Positions 16,953 through 27,100 of a DNA stretch of 64,000 nucleotides are shown in pieces. Location of the stretch: the NCBI RefSeq assembly GCF_042431545.1, contig NZ_JBHLYX010000016.1; one strand, written 5' to 3'. Position 1 is the first letter of the stretch; each line of letters begins with the position of its first letter. Both the position numbers and the translations under genes were made by a program. Under the pieces are notes generated by a model. It saw only the letters and a list, made by a program, of their open reading frames with translations. It searched no databases and had not been told where the DNA came from. The stretch comes from Pseudoalteromonas xiamenensis. Its GTDB lineage: Bacteria > Pseudomonadota > Gammaproteobacteria > Enterobacterales > Alteromonadaceae.

Positions 16953-17363
16953 TTAATCGTGTAACTTGGCGCCTTTAAAAATCTTATCGACTATTTTTTT
17001 GTCAGTACACATAGCGATGCCAACAAGTGGAAGCTTTTCACTAGTATATAGTTCAGTGGTTTTTCTATTCGCTTCATCAAATCCAGTGTAAAACATATCA
17101 TCGATAAAAATTGCAACATCAGTTTGGACTTTTTTTGCACGCTGAATGAAGGTAGGCAGTTTATTTCTAGGGGCCTTTAATACGATAATAGGTTGAGTGC
17201 ACAGTGGCAAATAGGTGTTGCCTTCGCTATCCAGATATTGTTTACCAGTATTAACGTGTTCGCTTTTAGTCACGCCACCGGCTAAAAAGCTGACTACGTT
17301 TAGCTTTTGCCACATTGGTAAATCTTCAGCTACAACAATGGTGAATTTGGTCTCGAATTGCAT
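16953..17363 (-). CDS. DUF2000 family protein
   Basis: 136 residues matching DUF2000: FTIVVAEDLPMWQKLNVVSF at the start, YLPLCTQPIIVLKA in the middle and LVGIAMCTDKKIVDKIF at the end. The fold is thought to be related to peptidyl-tRNA hydrolase 2-like proteins, but no activity is established. It is 24 bp downstream of a LysE-type exporter gene on the same strand; DUF2000 genes are often found near LysE and AraC-type genes, as here. Confidence 0.85.
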   Translation of the reverse strand: MQFETKFTIVVAEDLPMWQKLNVVSFLAGGVTKSEHVNTGKQYLDSEGNTYLPLCTQPIIVLKAPRNKLPTFIQRAKKVQTDVAIFIDDMFYTGFDEANRKTTELYTSEKLPLVGIAMCTDKKIVDKIFKGAKLHD

Positions 17364-17387
17364 GTTAACCTCGGTATTCTATTGAGT

Positions 17388-17973
17388 TTAAAGAAACGGG
17401 TTTGTTGCCATGCTGATAGCAACGATAAATAAAAAGAAAGCCATTAGTTTGTTAATTATGTTTAGTGCTACTTCGCTTTTTAATGAATTTCCTAGTAAGC
17501 GCCCAAAAAGAAAATAGGAAAAAGGTGCACCAAATGCGAATATGGCCAAGCCGATACACCACAAAATAATCTCGATACCGCTAATTCCCGCTGCTGGAAA
17601 TTGAATCGTCGCAACAGGTAAAACTACGACCATAGCCTTTGGATTGAGTAGTTGCATTAGCAAACCATCTCGAAATGTAAGCACCCTATTCTCACATTCT
17701 TGCTTTAACGCTATGTTAGCGTTGAAAACTTTATACGAGAGCCAAAGAACATATAGTGATCCAAGAACTGAGGCGAGCTTAATGATGCCTTCGTTCATTA
17801 ACGACTCTCCTACAATCGCAAATCCGAAAAAGAGTATAAACATCGCCGCGCCTACGCCTGCAAAAAAAAAGAATTATGCTAGGTTGGTTTTGAATACCAT
17901 TATTAAGGCCAATAGCATTCACAGGCCCTGGCGTATACATAACGCCAAATGCATAAAAAATGATGTCTATCAT
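17388..17973 (-). pseudogene. LysE-family amino-acid exporter, broken by a frameshift
   Basis: Two frames together make a normal LysE/RhtB exporter of about 195 residues. The N-terminal part (from ATG 17973) has the signature FGVMYTPGPVNAIGLNNG and stays in frame as far as a run of nine T (A9 on the plus strand, 17862-17870). The downstream frame then continues FFGFAIVGESLMNEGIIKL with the usual membrane helices and LNPKAMVV to the stop at 17388. A one-base slip in the run restores a full protein. It could be a true pseudogene, phase variation at the homopolymer, or a sequencing error. An AraC regulator gene lies 32 bp upstream. Confidence 0.8.
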
Positions 17974-18004
17974 GATCTGCTCTAGATTAGATGATGGTTT
18001 GAAA

Positions 18005-18829
18005 CTAGTAGCTTAGTTGTCGTTGATATTGATGTGGTGTAATGCCGAAAACACGCTTAAATTTTCGGTTTAAATGGTTGATATCTGAAAACCCAAATTG
18101 AACCGCAACATCCAATGCCCCTTCCCCACGCTCAATTGCGTGTTTTGCTCTGATAAGCCTGCAATTTAAAACATATTGGTGTGGAGTAATTCCAAACTGT
18201 TCATTGAACAATCGAATAAAGTGATACTTAGACAATGAAGCTGCATTTGATATGTCGTCGACAGTCAATTTGGTATTTAAATTATCCTGAATAAAATCTT
18301 TTGCCTGTAAAAGTAGCTTGTCTTTACGCACATTATTACGCCCTTCAATAAGTGTACCTCCGCCTAATCGAACAACTGACTGTGCGATATTGAGAAGAGC
18401 AGCTTCTTCCTCAAGTTGAGAATTTGATGGTTGTTGCATTTGCTGCCCAAGCTTTAATACTTGATCACGGAGCGCAATGTCATGGAACAATGACATTTTC
18501 AATCGAGCTTGTTCTTTAGAAAAACGACCAAGCGTGCTCATTAAATTGACGAGAGTAGTTTCTGGAATGTAGATCATGTCATATTCCAATTCTGTGCGTT
18601 CACCAGCGCAGCCATCATGGACTTGTTCTGGGTTAAAGAATATGACATTGCCCGCGTTACTTTTGTGAAAAACGCCGCTGCTAAAAAAGTCTTGTCGTCC
18701 TTTGCGTGTCACGCCGATACTGTACTCTTCATGTGCATGTTTGTCATAACTAAACGATGTAATGCGAGCACTGAATGTACTGAGGCCTTCATGATGATTA
18801 CTACGAAGATATTGAAAACGTTCAGGCAT
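18005..18829 (-). CDS. AraC-family transcriptional regulator
   Basis: About 274 residues from ATG 18829 (a TTG upstream also opens the frame). The N-terminal half is a cupin-type sensing domain (FSYDKHAHEEYSIGV, VIFFNPEQVHDGCAG). The C-terminal half carries two HTH motifs: LTVDDISNAASLSKYHFIRL and GALDVAVQFGFSDINHLNRK, ending FKRVFGITPHQYQ. This combination is typical of AraC proteins encoded beside LysE exporters, which they are thought to activate in response to an exported amino acid or analogue. It is transcribed in the same direction as the LysE gene. Confidence 0.9.
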   Translation of the reverse strand: MPERFQYLRSNHHEGLSTFSARITSFSYDKHAHEEYSIGVTRKGRQDFFSSGVFHKSNAGNVIFFNPEQVHDGCAGERTELEYDMIYIPETTLVNLMSTLGRFSKEQARLKMSLFHDIALRDQVLKLGQQMQQPSNSQLEEEAALLNIAQSVVRLGGGTLIEGRNNVRKDKLLLQAKDFIQDNLNTKLTVDDISNAASLSKYHFIRLFNEQFGITPHQYVLNCRLIRAKHAIERGEGALDVAVQFGFSDINHLNRKFKRVFGITPHQYQRQLSY

Positions 18830-18933
18830 AGGTCTTTGTTCGTTTATTCGATAGATGACTAAGTATAGAAATGAGTGCAAATGTTGAATAGAACAAAATT
18901 GCTAACTTAGCACAGAGTTGCGACTTGCTAGTG

Positions 18934-19911
18934 TTAATAGTTGATTGTACAGGTATCAGCATTTGAACGGTCACAATAGTGAAAGTCTAAGTAAAGTTTG
19001 TCAGTTACAGGTCGCTTACCTTCTACCAGATATTCAAATAAAATCTCTGCGCCTTTTCTCCCCATTTCAAATGGATTTTGTCCGATATTAATTGTCGACA
19101 GGCCGAGTTTGAGTATATCTAACTGGCTCATTTCGGTATCTGCTGAAATTATCGTTATTTCGTCATTGGACAGTTTGTTTTTAAATCGCTGAATCTCATT
19201 ACTATATTGCGGGTTGAACTGGGCAAAACCTGCAACCGCTATAAAAATTGGCGGCTCGACATCATCAATAATCGTTACGAGTTGCTTTAAGGCGTCTTCC
19301 CTTTTTCCCATCGTGTATAGAGGACATCGCTCGTATTCTATCCAACCCGATGTACCGTCGAGCCGATTTTTGCTTTGGCCTGATAATGCAAAGCGAACTC
19401 CTTCTACCCTTTTATTCAGATTGGGCGTTGTTCGATGTCCTGTTTGAATACAAATTGGTTGGGGCGATTTTTTTTTGTGCGTTTTAGCTGCATTTCCGAG
19501 CGCGACACCAAAATCAAAATTATTTGTACCGACGTAGGCAATTCGGTAGCTGCTATCTTGTTGTAGAAGATCAGAGTCGAATGTTAGAACTGGAATGTTC
19601 TTTTTTTTCGCGAGCTTAAGCGCACCTTTGACCAAGAAATTCGAGTCGGTAGTCGACACCATTAATGCATCGATGTTCTTTTCCATTAAATCATTTACCA
19701 CAAGCACTTGTGTTCTAACGTCTTGATAATCGTCAGCACCGTCATATAAACAACGTACATCTGTTCGGGTTTTAGCAAATTCTAAACAGCCTTTATAAGA
19801 CTGTTCATAGAAACTGTCATTTTTTGTTTTCCCAACCACTGCTATCGTGTAAGACGCGCATTGAAATGAAAAACAGAAAACAAGCAGGCTTATTATCGGT
19901 CTTAACCACAT
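18934..19911 (-). CDS. Periplasmic substrate-binding protein (type I fold)
   Basis: About 325 residues from ATG 19911, which gives a clean signal peptide (MWLRPIISLLVFCFSFQCAS); an upstream ATG would add 14 charged residues. The mature part is a Peripla_BP_4/LacI-like fold: TIAVVGKTKNDSFYEQ, ALMVSTTDSNFL, IPVLTFDSD, then IAYVGTNNFDFGVALG. It resembles sugar or AI-2 binding proteins and TorT-like sensors. No ABC permease, ATPase or kinase gene is adjacent, so it may serve a distant partner. Confidence 0.8.
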   Translation of the reverse strand: MWLRPIISLLVFCFSFQCASYTIAVVGKTKNDSFYEQSYKGCLEFAKTRTDVRCLYDGADDYQDVRTQVLVVNDLMEKNIDALMVSTTDSNFLVKGALKLAKKKNIPVLTFDSDLLQQDSSYRIAYVGTNNFDFGVALGNAAKTHKKKSPQPICIQTGHRTTPNLNKRVEGVRFALSGQSKNRLDGTSGWIEYERCPLYTMGKREDALKQLVTIIDDVEPPIFIAVAGFAQFNPQYSNEIQRFKNKLSNDEITIISADTEMSQLDILKLGLSTINIGQNPFEMGRKGAEILFEYLVEGKRPVTDKLYLDFHYCDRSNADTCTINY

Positions 19912-19971
19912 ACTACGTTCATCCTGAAACCTAACTCTGTCGAATCGAAACAATTCTACTTTAACACTAGC

Positions 19972-20451
19972 TTATTTTAATTTTCCTGCCTTATAGGCTT
20001 TGTGCATTTCGAGTACTTTGTCCTCTAAGAATGGCCCGATGACTTCTGTGTCTCGTCCGCCTTTAGATAGGATATCTTTAGCCGATATTTCGAAATCCCA
20101 ATCAGGATTGTCTCTGCCAAATTCACGATAGAATCGTTGTTTACTTAGACCATAAATAAGCCTGTTGAAACCAGCCCAATAAATAGCAGACGAACACATA
20201 GAGCATGGTTCGTCGCTCGTAACAATCGTGCATTGTTTTAAATAGTCTGAAGAGTATTTATTTTTGAGTGCCTGTATTAAGTTTATTTCAGCATGGCCAA
20301 TTAAGTCGGGTTTAGTCAAAATTGAATTTTCGCCCGTTTCTATTACTTGGCCTTCAGGTGATAGCAAGATGCATCCGTAAGGTAGGTTTCCATTAACTGC
20401 TGATTTGATAGCACTTTCGATAGCTAAATCGACATAGTTTTCGTAGTTCAT
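19972..20451 (-). CDS. Nucleoside/guanine-type deaminase
   Basis: About 159 residues from ATG 20451, which has AGGAAAACG just upstream; the earlier in-frame start lacks a Shine-Dalgarno. Zinc motifs of the cytidine deaminase superfamily are clear: GHAEINLI (H-A-E) and PCSMCSSAIYWAG (P-C-x-x-C). The C-terminal segment is like guanine deaminase or TadA-related nucleoside deaminases. The substrate cannot be chosen from sequence alone. It is a single gene upstream of the binding-protein gene, separated by 60 bp. Confidence 0.88.
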   Translation of the reverse strand: MNYENYVDLAIESAIKSAVNGNLPYGCILLSPEGQVIETGENSILTKPDLIGHAEINLIQALKNKYSSDYLKQCTIVTSDEPCSMCSSAIYWAGFNRLIYGLSKQRFYREFGRDNPDWDFEISAKDILSKGGRDTEVIGPFLEDKVLEMHKAYKAGKLK

Positions 20452-20608
20452 CGTTTTCCTTTGGCCTGTAATAAAAGAACATAGAAACAAAATAGTGTTT
20501 CGTTTGTCTAGTAATTATGTGTCTGATTTTGTAATTCTTTAATAGCATCGTCTAAACGCTTGAGATAAAGTGAATTTAATCAAAATAAAGACATTAAGTT
20601 TATAACGT

Positions 20609-21505
20609 ATGGCTGGTGGATCATTTTTCGCACTATTGGATGACATCGTTTTTCTAACAAAAGTCGCGGCGAGTAAAACGGCACCTGTTTTAGGTGATGA
20701 TTTAGCGGTGAACGCGCAAAGTTTATCGGGTGATATTAAGCCTGAGCGTGAACTTCCTGTTGTTTGGGCCGTAGCAAAAGGAAGCTTTCTAAATAAAGCG
20801 ATAATCGTCCCAATAGCGTTAGCGCTTAGCTTTTTTTTACCATTTTTAATCCAACCCCTGCTCATGCTTGGTGGGCTATTTTTGTGCTATGAAGGAAGCG
20901 AAAAATTTTTACACCTATTTAAAAAATCGGCTCACCATGAAGCGTTGTTGGCAGCAGTTCAAGATGAAAATGTCTCGTTGCTCGAATTCGAAAAAGAGAA
21001 AATAAAAGACGCAATTAAAATGGATACCGTACTAAGTGCTGAAATCATTGTCATTGCGCTGGGTTCAATACAGGACCAAACGATGATGATGCAAATTATC
21101 GTGCTGTCCATTATCGCCGTTATCATGACGGTTGGGGTGTATGGCTTAGTTGGTCTATTCGTTAAGCTCGATGATATTGCGCTACACATTATTCGTAACG
21201 AAGTCAAAAAGCGAGCGAGCGGGTTCAAATATTTATTTGGTAGAGGGTTGCTTAGTTTAGCGACGCAACTGATGTCGCTTTTGTCTTTCATCGGAATGGT
21301 TGCCTGTTTACTCATTGGTGGAGAAATACTTTCTCATGGTTTGCCTTTTTTAGGTCATTACATAGATTCCCTTACTATTAGCAATAGCATGATAAAAACG
21401 TTGTTCTCTTTAAGTTTTAACGCGGTGCTTGGTTTTTGTGCGGGCGTCGTTGTAGTAGGTCTAATTAAGGCGAGTGGTAAAATGTTTAAAAGCAAAACAG
21501 AGTGA
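20609..21505 (+). CDS. DUF808 (YedI-like) inner-membrane protein
   Basis: 298 residues matching DUF808/YedI: the conserved start MAGGSFFALLDDIVFLTKVA, AAVLxDDLAVNAQ-type segment (APVLGDDLAVNAQSL), ERELPVVWAVAKGS, then four to five membrane helices and the LCYEGSEKFLH motif. It is a conserved inner-membrane protein of unknown function. The gene is monocistronic; a strongly hydrophobic C-terminus (AVLGFCAGVVVVGLIKA) is complete. Confidence 0.9.
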   Translation: MAGGSFFALLDDIVFLTKVAASKTAPVLGDDLAVNAQSLSGDIKPERELPVVWAVAKGSFLNKAIIVPIALALSFFLPFLIQPLLMLGGLFLCYEGSEKFLHLFKKSAHHEALLAAVQDENVSLLEFEKEKIKDAIKMDTVLSAEIIVIALGSIQDQTMMMQIIVLSIIAVIMTVGVYGLVGLFVKLDDIALHIIRNEVKKRASGFKYLFGRGLLSLATQLMSLLSFIGMVACLLIGGEILSHGLPFLGHYIDSLTISNSMIKTLFSLSFNAVLGFCAGVVVVGLIKASGKMFKSKTE

Positions 21506-21645
21506 GTCAGAATAACCGTTAATATACGGTTTGGTGTTTCTAAAATGATGAATATTTTTCAATCGAAAACTCGTCTTTGTGTAGCATAAACCTTTACTAA
21601 ATACGGTAGAGTTTTTGTGGATTTTAACCACAAAAGGAATGCAAC

Positions 21646-22719
21646 ATGTATAAGTCAACGCTGATGATAGCGGCAATTGCCCTATCCTGTTATGCGCAAT
21701 CAAAAACCATTGAAGGAACACATCATACTATATCCTATGAAGGTCGAATATCGAAACATTACACTGAAGGTTCTGTTTCTTTTAATTGGCCAGGTACTCA
21801 GGTAAAAACTCGGTTGATAGGTAAAAAACTCAGCGTCGAAATTGTCGGCTTCGGCGATCAATTTGACGTCTTAATCAATGGGAAATTGCATAAAAAAATA
21901 CTGACAAGTTATTCCGGCGAACCAGAAAATTTCGTTCTTTTTGAAAGCGAAAATCAAATAGACGTAATTGTTGAATTAGTGAAGCGCTGGGAAAACTACG
22001 AACATAATTCTCGGATCCTCAAATTCGAGGTAGACGGGCGAACGGAAGGTGTGGTTAAAAGCCAGCCTCATATTCTATTTATTGGCGATTCGATAAGTGC
22101 CGGGTTTGGTAGTGAGTCAAATAAACGAGATTGTGATTGGCAAGAAATCGTGAATACGAGTAATGCTCGAGTTGCTTTTCCCTATTTGAGTTCGAAATCA
22201 CTTGGAGCAAGTTATACACAAGTTTCCTATTCTGGACTTGGACTGATCCGCAATTGGTCGGGTAACCAACCCCACCACACTATTCGTACATACACAGAGA
22301 AACTTTCGGCCGTATTTAGTGATAAAACTGAGTTTGAAGATAGATTTCCAAACTTAATCGTAATTGAGGTTGGGACAAATGACTTCAGTACCGATCCACA
22401 AAATGGTGAACCATGGGATACCATTTCAGATGTAGAAAATGCGTGGGTTAATGAGATGGTTGCATACACGTTACAAATCCGAAATCGGTACCCAGCAGTT
22501 CCGATAGTTTACATGCCGCGGCCTGCCTACCCATATGACTTGATCATTCCTGCGACAGAAAGGGCAATGACCTTATTGAAAGATAAAGAGGTGCTCCAAC
22601 TATATTCTCACGTGTTCAGTTCTACTTTTGAAGGTTGCGTTTGGCACCCTACTCAAACTGAACATCAAGCTATTTCTAATGACTTAGTTCAGTTTATTAA
22701 GAAACAGGCTTTGCTTTAA
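21646..22719 (+). CDS. Secreted CE2-type carbohydrate esterase (SGNH hydrolase)
   Basis: 357 residues with a signal peptide (STLMIAAIALSCYAQSKT). The N-terminal third is a jelly-roll domain; the C-terminal domain is SGNH: LFIGDSISAGFGS gives the catalytic serine near residue 147, VIEVGTNDF the N block, and VWHPTQTEHQ the catalytic histidine near the end. This two-domain order is that of carbohydrate esterase family 2, which removes acetyl groups from xylan or mannan side chains. A terminator hairpin at 22727-22750 follows. It may help use plant or algal polysaccharides. Confidence 0.85.
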   Translation: MYKSTLMIAAIALSCYAQSKTIEGTHHTISYEGRISKHYTEGSVSFNWPGTQVKTRLIGKKLSVEIVGFGDQFDVLINGKLHKKILTSYSGEPENFVLFESENQIDVIVELVKRWENYEHNSRILKFEVDGRTEGVVKSQPHILFIGDSISAGFGSESNKRDCDWQEIVNTSNARVAFPYLSSKSLGASYTQVSYSGLGLIRNWSGNQPHHTIRTYTEKLSAVFSDKTEFEDRFPNLIVIEVGTNDFSTDPQNGEPWDTISDVENAWVNEMVAYTLQIRNRYPAVPIVYMPRPAYPYDLIIPATERAMTLLKDKEVLQLYSHVFSSTFEGCVWHPTQTEHQAISNDLVQFIKKQALL

Positions 22720-22726
22720 ATGAAGA

Positions 22727-22750
22727 GGCTCGCGAGAAATCGTGAGCCTA
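22727..22750 (+). terminator. Terminator hairpin after the esterase gene
   Basis: AGGCTCGCGA and TCGTGAGCCT pair around a GAAA loop, with one G-T-type mismatch in the stem, 8 bp after the esterase stop. Confidence 0.65.
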
Positions 22751-22831
22751 ACGTTTTAAAATTATGGCGACGAGGCTGGACAGTATCGGACATAAGAAAT
22801 AGAATTAAACCTAAAAAAGGGATTAACTCCG

Positions 22832-24046
22832 ATGACATTCGTGCCTTTAGTCGATGTGTTTAAACAACTAAGATACCAAATTGCGCATATCGAAGATGGC
22901 ACATTAAACACAGAGTATCCTGAACTTGCCTCCTTTATTGCTAACGTTCAGCATACTATTCCAACGCTTGAGCAAGAGCTTCTTTTTGTTTATCAATTTT
23001 TATATGTGTATGGTCGAAAGTCAGAAGGAACATTTAACCGATTTCGTAATGAAATTGAGCGATTTTGTTTATGGGCCTGGTTAATCAACGGACAATCTGT
23101 TTTTACTTTGCGTAGAGAAGACATTGAAGCTTACACTGATTTTGTCGTAGAACCTCGAAAAGATTGGTGTTCGGAAAGTGTGCAATGGCGCTACAAAGAT
23201 AATGAAGGTAGACGCCAAGTTAATGGCACATGGCGTCCGTTTATTAATAAGCAGGTTCAAGTGAGTCAACAAACGTTGGCCGCTATGTTTACTGCATTGA
23301 ATGTTTTTTATAAATTTGCGCTACTTGAAGAAAAATGTTTTTCAAATTTTGTCCCTGTAGTGAAAAAAAACTCGCCTTACCTCGTCGTACAATCTCAAAT
23401 TAACTTACCGGACACGCTGAGTAATCTGCAGTGGGAGTATGTTCTCAATGTTACAAAAGATGCTTGTCAAGAAGAGCCTAATCTAGAGCGAAATTTGTTT
23501 GTATTGGCCTGTTTAAAAGGACTGTATCTGCGAATTTCTGAGCTTTCAGAGAGACCGCATTGGTCCCCTGTAATGAGCCATTTTTGGCAAGATACTGACG
23601 GATTTTGGTTTTTTAGAGTGATGGGTAAAGGAAATAAGTTGCGAGATGTTACGTTGAGCGATGAAATCGTTGAATATTTAAGACGATACCGGCTCTATCG
23701 CGGTTTGCCCCCTTTACCCAGAGTGGATGAAGCGTTTCCTGTGATCCATAAAATTCGAGGTCAAGGTGGTATGACGGTAAGGCAACTCAGACGTTTAGTA
23801 CAAGAAAGTTTTGATTTAGCTGAGACATCATTAAGAAAAGACGGTTTTGTGGATGAAGCTGAACAGTTAGCGAGTGCTACAGCACATTGGTTACGGCACA
23901 CCGGCGCAACGCATGATGCACAAATAAGACCGTTGAAGCATTTGTCTGAAGATCTTGGACATGCAAAAATCGCCACAACCGACCAGATCTATATTCAAAC
24001 CAACGTGAAAGAGCGTGCGATTTCCGGTTTGAAGCGAAAGCTGTAG
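22832..24046 (+). CDS. Tyrosine recombinase/integrase
   Basis: 404 residues. The N-terminal SAM-like core-binding domain (residues 50-175) is followed by the catalytic domain: arginine in LYLRISEL, lysine in MGKGNKLR, HWLRHTGA giving the H-x-x-R pair, LGHAKIATTDQIY giving the third histidine and the nucleophilic tyrosine. All five key positions are present, so the enzyme should be active. It stands alone, with no excisionase, tRNA or obvious attachment repeat beside it. It could be an immobile chromosomal XerC/D-like recombinase or the remainder of an element. Confidence 0.88.
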   Translation: MTFVPLVDVFKQLRYQIAHIEDGTLNTEYPELASFIANVQHTIPTLEQELLFVYQFLYVYGRKSEGTFNRFRNEIERFCLWAWLINGQSVFTLRREDIEAYTDFVVEPRKDWCSESVQWRYKDNEGRRQVNGTWRPFINKQVQVSQQTLAAMFTALNVFYKFALLEEKCFSNFVPVVKKNSPYLVVQSQINLPDTLSNLQWEYVLNVTKDACQEEPNLERNLFVLACLKGLYLRISELSERPHWSPVMSHFWQDTDGFWFFRVMGKGNKLRDVTLSDEIVEYLRRYRLYRGLPPLPRVDEAFPVIHKIRGQGGMTVRQLRRLVQESFDLAETSLRKDGFVDEAEQLASATAHWLRHTGATHDAQIRPLKHLSEDLGHAKIATTDQIYIQTNVKERAISGLKRKL

Positions 24047-24096
24047 CAACGCCAGTTAGAGTGGGATAAAAACTGGCGCTTTCTGTTTATGTTAAA

Positions 24097-24120
24097 TTGG
24101 GCTTTAAATATAAAGCCCAA
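24097..24120. terminator. Hairpin between integrase and dehydrogenase genes
   Basis: TTGGGCTTTA and TAAAGCCCAA around AATA, perfect over 10 bp, between two converging genes. T-run weak on both strands. Confidence 0.55.
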
Positions 24121-24135
24121 GTGATTTACTGTATT

Positions 24136-27100
24136 CTATAAAATTTCGTTCAAGATCTGAATTGGATGTTTTGGTTTCGAATTTTCGAATCGTTTCACCT
24201 GACATCGGCAAGAAAAACCAGTAACTGCTAACGAATCAAAATCAGCTGATTGAACATGATGCTGCCAGCTCATTTCATAGAGTTGTCGAGAGTTATCTTG
24301 ATTCTGAATTTCATGACCGTATGTACCGGCCATACCGCAACAACCTGTGGCTGGCGTTTTTACTTCAACATCTAACGAATTGAAAATAGTCTTCCAAACG
24401 TTCGTTGATGTGGGCATTGCTGTCGTTTCAGTACAATGCTGTAAAAGTGTAATTTGTTTTTTCAAATGCGCCTTGGATTGTGTATCCGATAAGCTTATGC
24501 CTTCTAACCATTCATGGGCGAGTAAGACATGAAAATCGCCTCGCTCTTTCTCCGTTAAAATTCCTTTATACTCATCTCGATAAACCATGACGAGCGAAGC
24601 ATCAAGCCCTACAAGTGGAACGTTAAAATCGGAAAGTTGATTAAAAAATTCAGCAGCATTTTTGGCTGTTGTTTTAAATTCTTTCAAAAAGCCTTTTACG
24701 TGCTGTGGTTTTCCGTTTGGTAAAAATGGAAGCAGATATGGCGTGTATCCAAGCTTTTGGATTAGCGATACAAAATCTGCAACCAATTGAGCGTCATAAA
24801 AGGTAGTGAAAGGATCCTGGACAACTAATACAGTTTTAGCCAACTCGGCATCGGACAAGTTAGAAAATTCAACCATGCTAAATTTATTTATGTCCGATAC
24901 TAAATTGTTGAGCGTAGGCACTGAAAGCTCGGGAGTATCTACATACCCAATGACTGATTTCAGTATCCATGACACAGGTTTAAAAGTTACCAAAGCGTTC
25001 ACGAGTTTTGGCGCTTTAGCCATTAATGGAGCGGTGTGTTCAACCTGTGCGACAAAAATATCCTTTATAGGACGTAGATATTTACTGTGGTACAGATTTA
25101 AAAATCGAGATCTAAAGGTTGGTACATCAACTTTAATAGGGCAAGCAGTTGTACATGCCTTACAAGCCAAACATTCATCCATCGACTCCTTAACTTCATG
25201 AGAAAAATCATACTCACCTCTATTACGTTTGTAAGTATGTACTACCCTTTCCCACCACGTAGTATCGTTTTCAGAGTCAATTAACGTTTTCTCGATGTCT
25301 AAAATATTTACGCTCTGATTTTCTTGTAAGCGCAACCATTCTTTCATTAATGTAGCGCGGCCTTTAGGGGAATAGCGTCTATCCTTGGTGACTTTATAGG
25401 ATGGACACATCGGCGAAGCTTCATCGTAATTATAACAAAGTCCGTTACCATTACAGGTCATCGCGTTATCGAAACTTTCGCGAACAGTTACATCTATTTG
25501 TTTATCAAACCAAGCACGCTTTTGACCATCTACTGACACGAGTGAAGCCTTTGAGTCTAAAGGTGTACAAATTTTGCCAGGATTAAGTCGGTTATCTTTG
25601 TCAAACGCAGTTTTAACTTTTCTGAGTTCATTAAACAATTCTTCCCCGAAAAAAGTTGGACCGTATTCACTGCGATACCCCTTCCCATGTTCGCCCCACA
25701 TAAGACCGCCGTACTTAGCAGTAAGAGACACAACTTCATCTGAGATCTGGCGCATCATTTTTTCTTGTTCGGGATCGCACATATCAAGCGCTGGTCTCAC
25801 GTGCAGTACGCCTGCATCGACATGACCGAACATGCCATAGTTCAATCCTTTACTGTCCAACAGTTCTCTGAACTCCACGATGTAGTCAGCTAAATTTTCG
25901 GGAGGCACAGCGGTATCTTCAGCAAACGCGATTGGTTTTTGGCTACCTTTTGCATTTCCTAAAAGTCCAACTGATTTCTTACGCATTGTGTAGATTTTTA
26001 ATATGTCGGACTTGTCGCTAGTCAGTTGATACCCGATGATACCCGCCTGCTTCGCTTCAATCATCGAGTCCAATTTAGCGCACAAGGATTCAACTTTGGT
26101 TTGGATTTCTTCTGGCGTTTCGCCATTGAATTCAACCATGTTTAGGCCTTGCATATCTTTATTCGGCACATCTTGAATAAGATTAGACACAGAATGCCAA
26201 ATAATATCTTCACGAGCTAGATTCAGAACTTTGCTATCTACGGTTTCAACGGAAGTTGCGTTAGCTGAAACGAGGAAAGGTGAGTTTCTTAATGCGGAAT
26301 CAAAGGTGTCGTATTTTATGTTTATTAACGTTTTAAACGGTTGAATTGGTGTAATATTCAATTTTGCTGTAGCGACAACACCCAGCGACCCTTCTGAACC
26401 AGTAATAAGTCGGCTTAAGTCGAAGGTTTGTAAGTCATCACTTAGCGTATGTTCTAAGTCATAACCTGTTAGAAAACGATTTAAGCGCGGAAATTTTTGT
26501 AAAATTAGTGCTCGTTTTTCGAGACATGTTTCTAATACGTGCTTATAAATTTTGCCGATTTTGGTATCTTGTTCTGCAAGCAATTTCGCTTTTTCAATTG
26601 GCATTGGCGCAGTATTTAGCTCAGTACCATCCACTAAATAAGTTGTTAGCGCAAGCACATGGTCACTGGTTTTTCCATAGACTAAAGAACCCTGCCCGGA
26701 AGCATCGGTATTAATCATTCCGCCTACGGTTGCACGATTACTGGTTGACAGGTCTGGTGAAAAGAAGAACCCATATGGTTTTAGGTAATCATTTAGTTGG
26801 TCTTTGATCACACCCGCTTGAACTTTAACCCAGCGTTCTTCAACGTTGATCTCGAGAATCTCGCGCATGTGTTTCGATAGGTCAATCACTATGCCTGGTG
26901 TCAAACTTTGTCCGTTTGTGCCAGTACCTCCGCCTCGAGGTCCAAAGGTTAGCGACAAGAATGGATCACTCGATGCAGTTTGCAAAGCAACTTGAATGTC
27001 TTTCGGATTTTTTGGGTAAATGACTGCTTGGGGGACTTCTTGGTAGATACTGTTGTCAGTCGAGTTTACTAGTCGTGTAGCATAGCTCGTGTCGGTTTCG

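Noticed and set aside
22832..24046. Integrase as the marker of a genomic island
   Set aside because: No tRNA, no attachment repeats and no cargo genes are visible on either side; its neighbours look like ordinary chromosomal genes.
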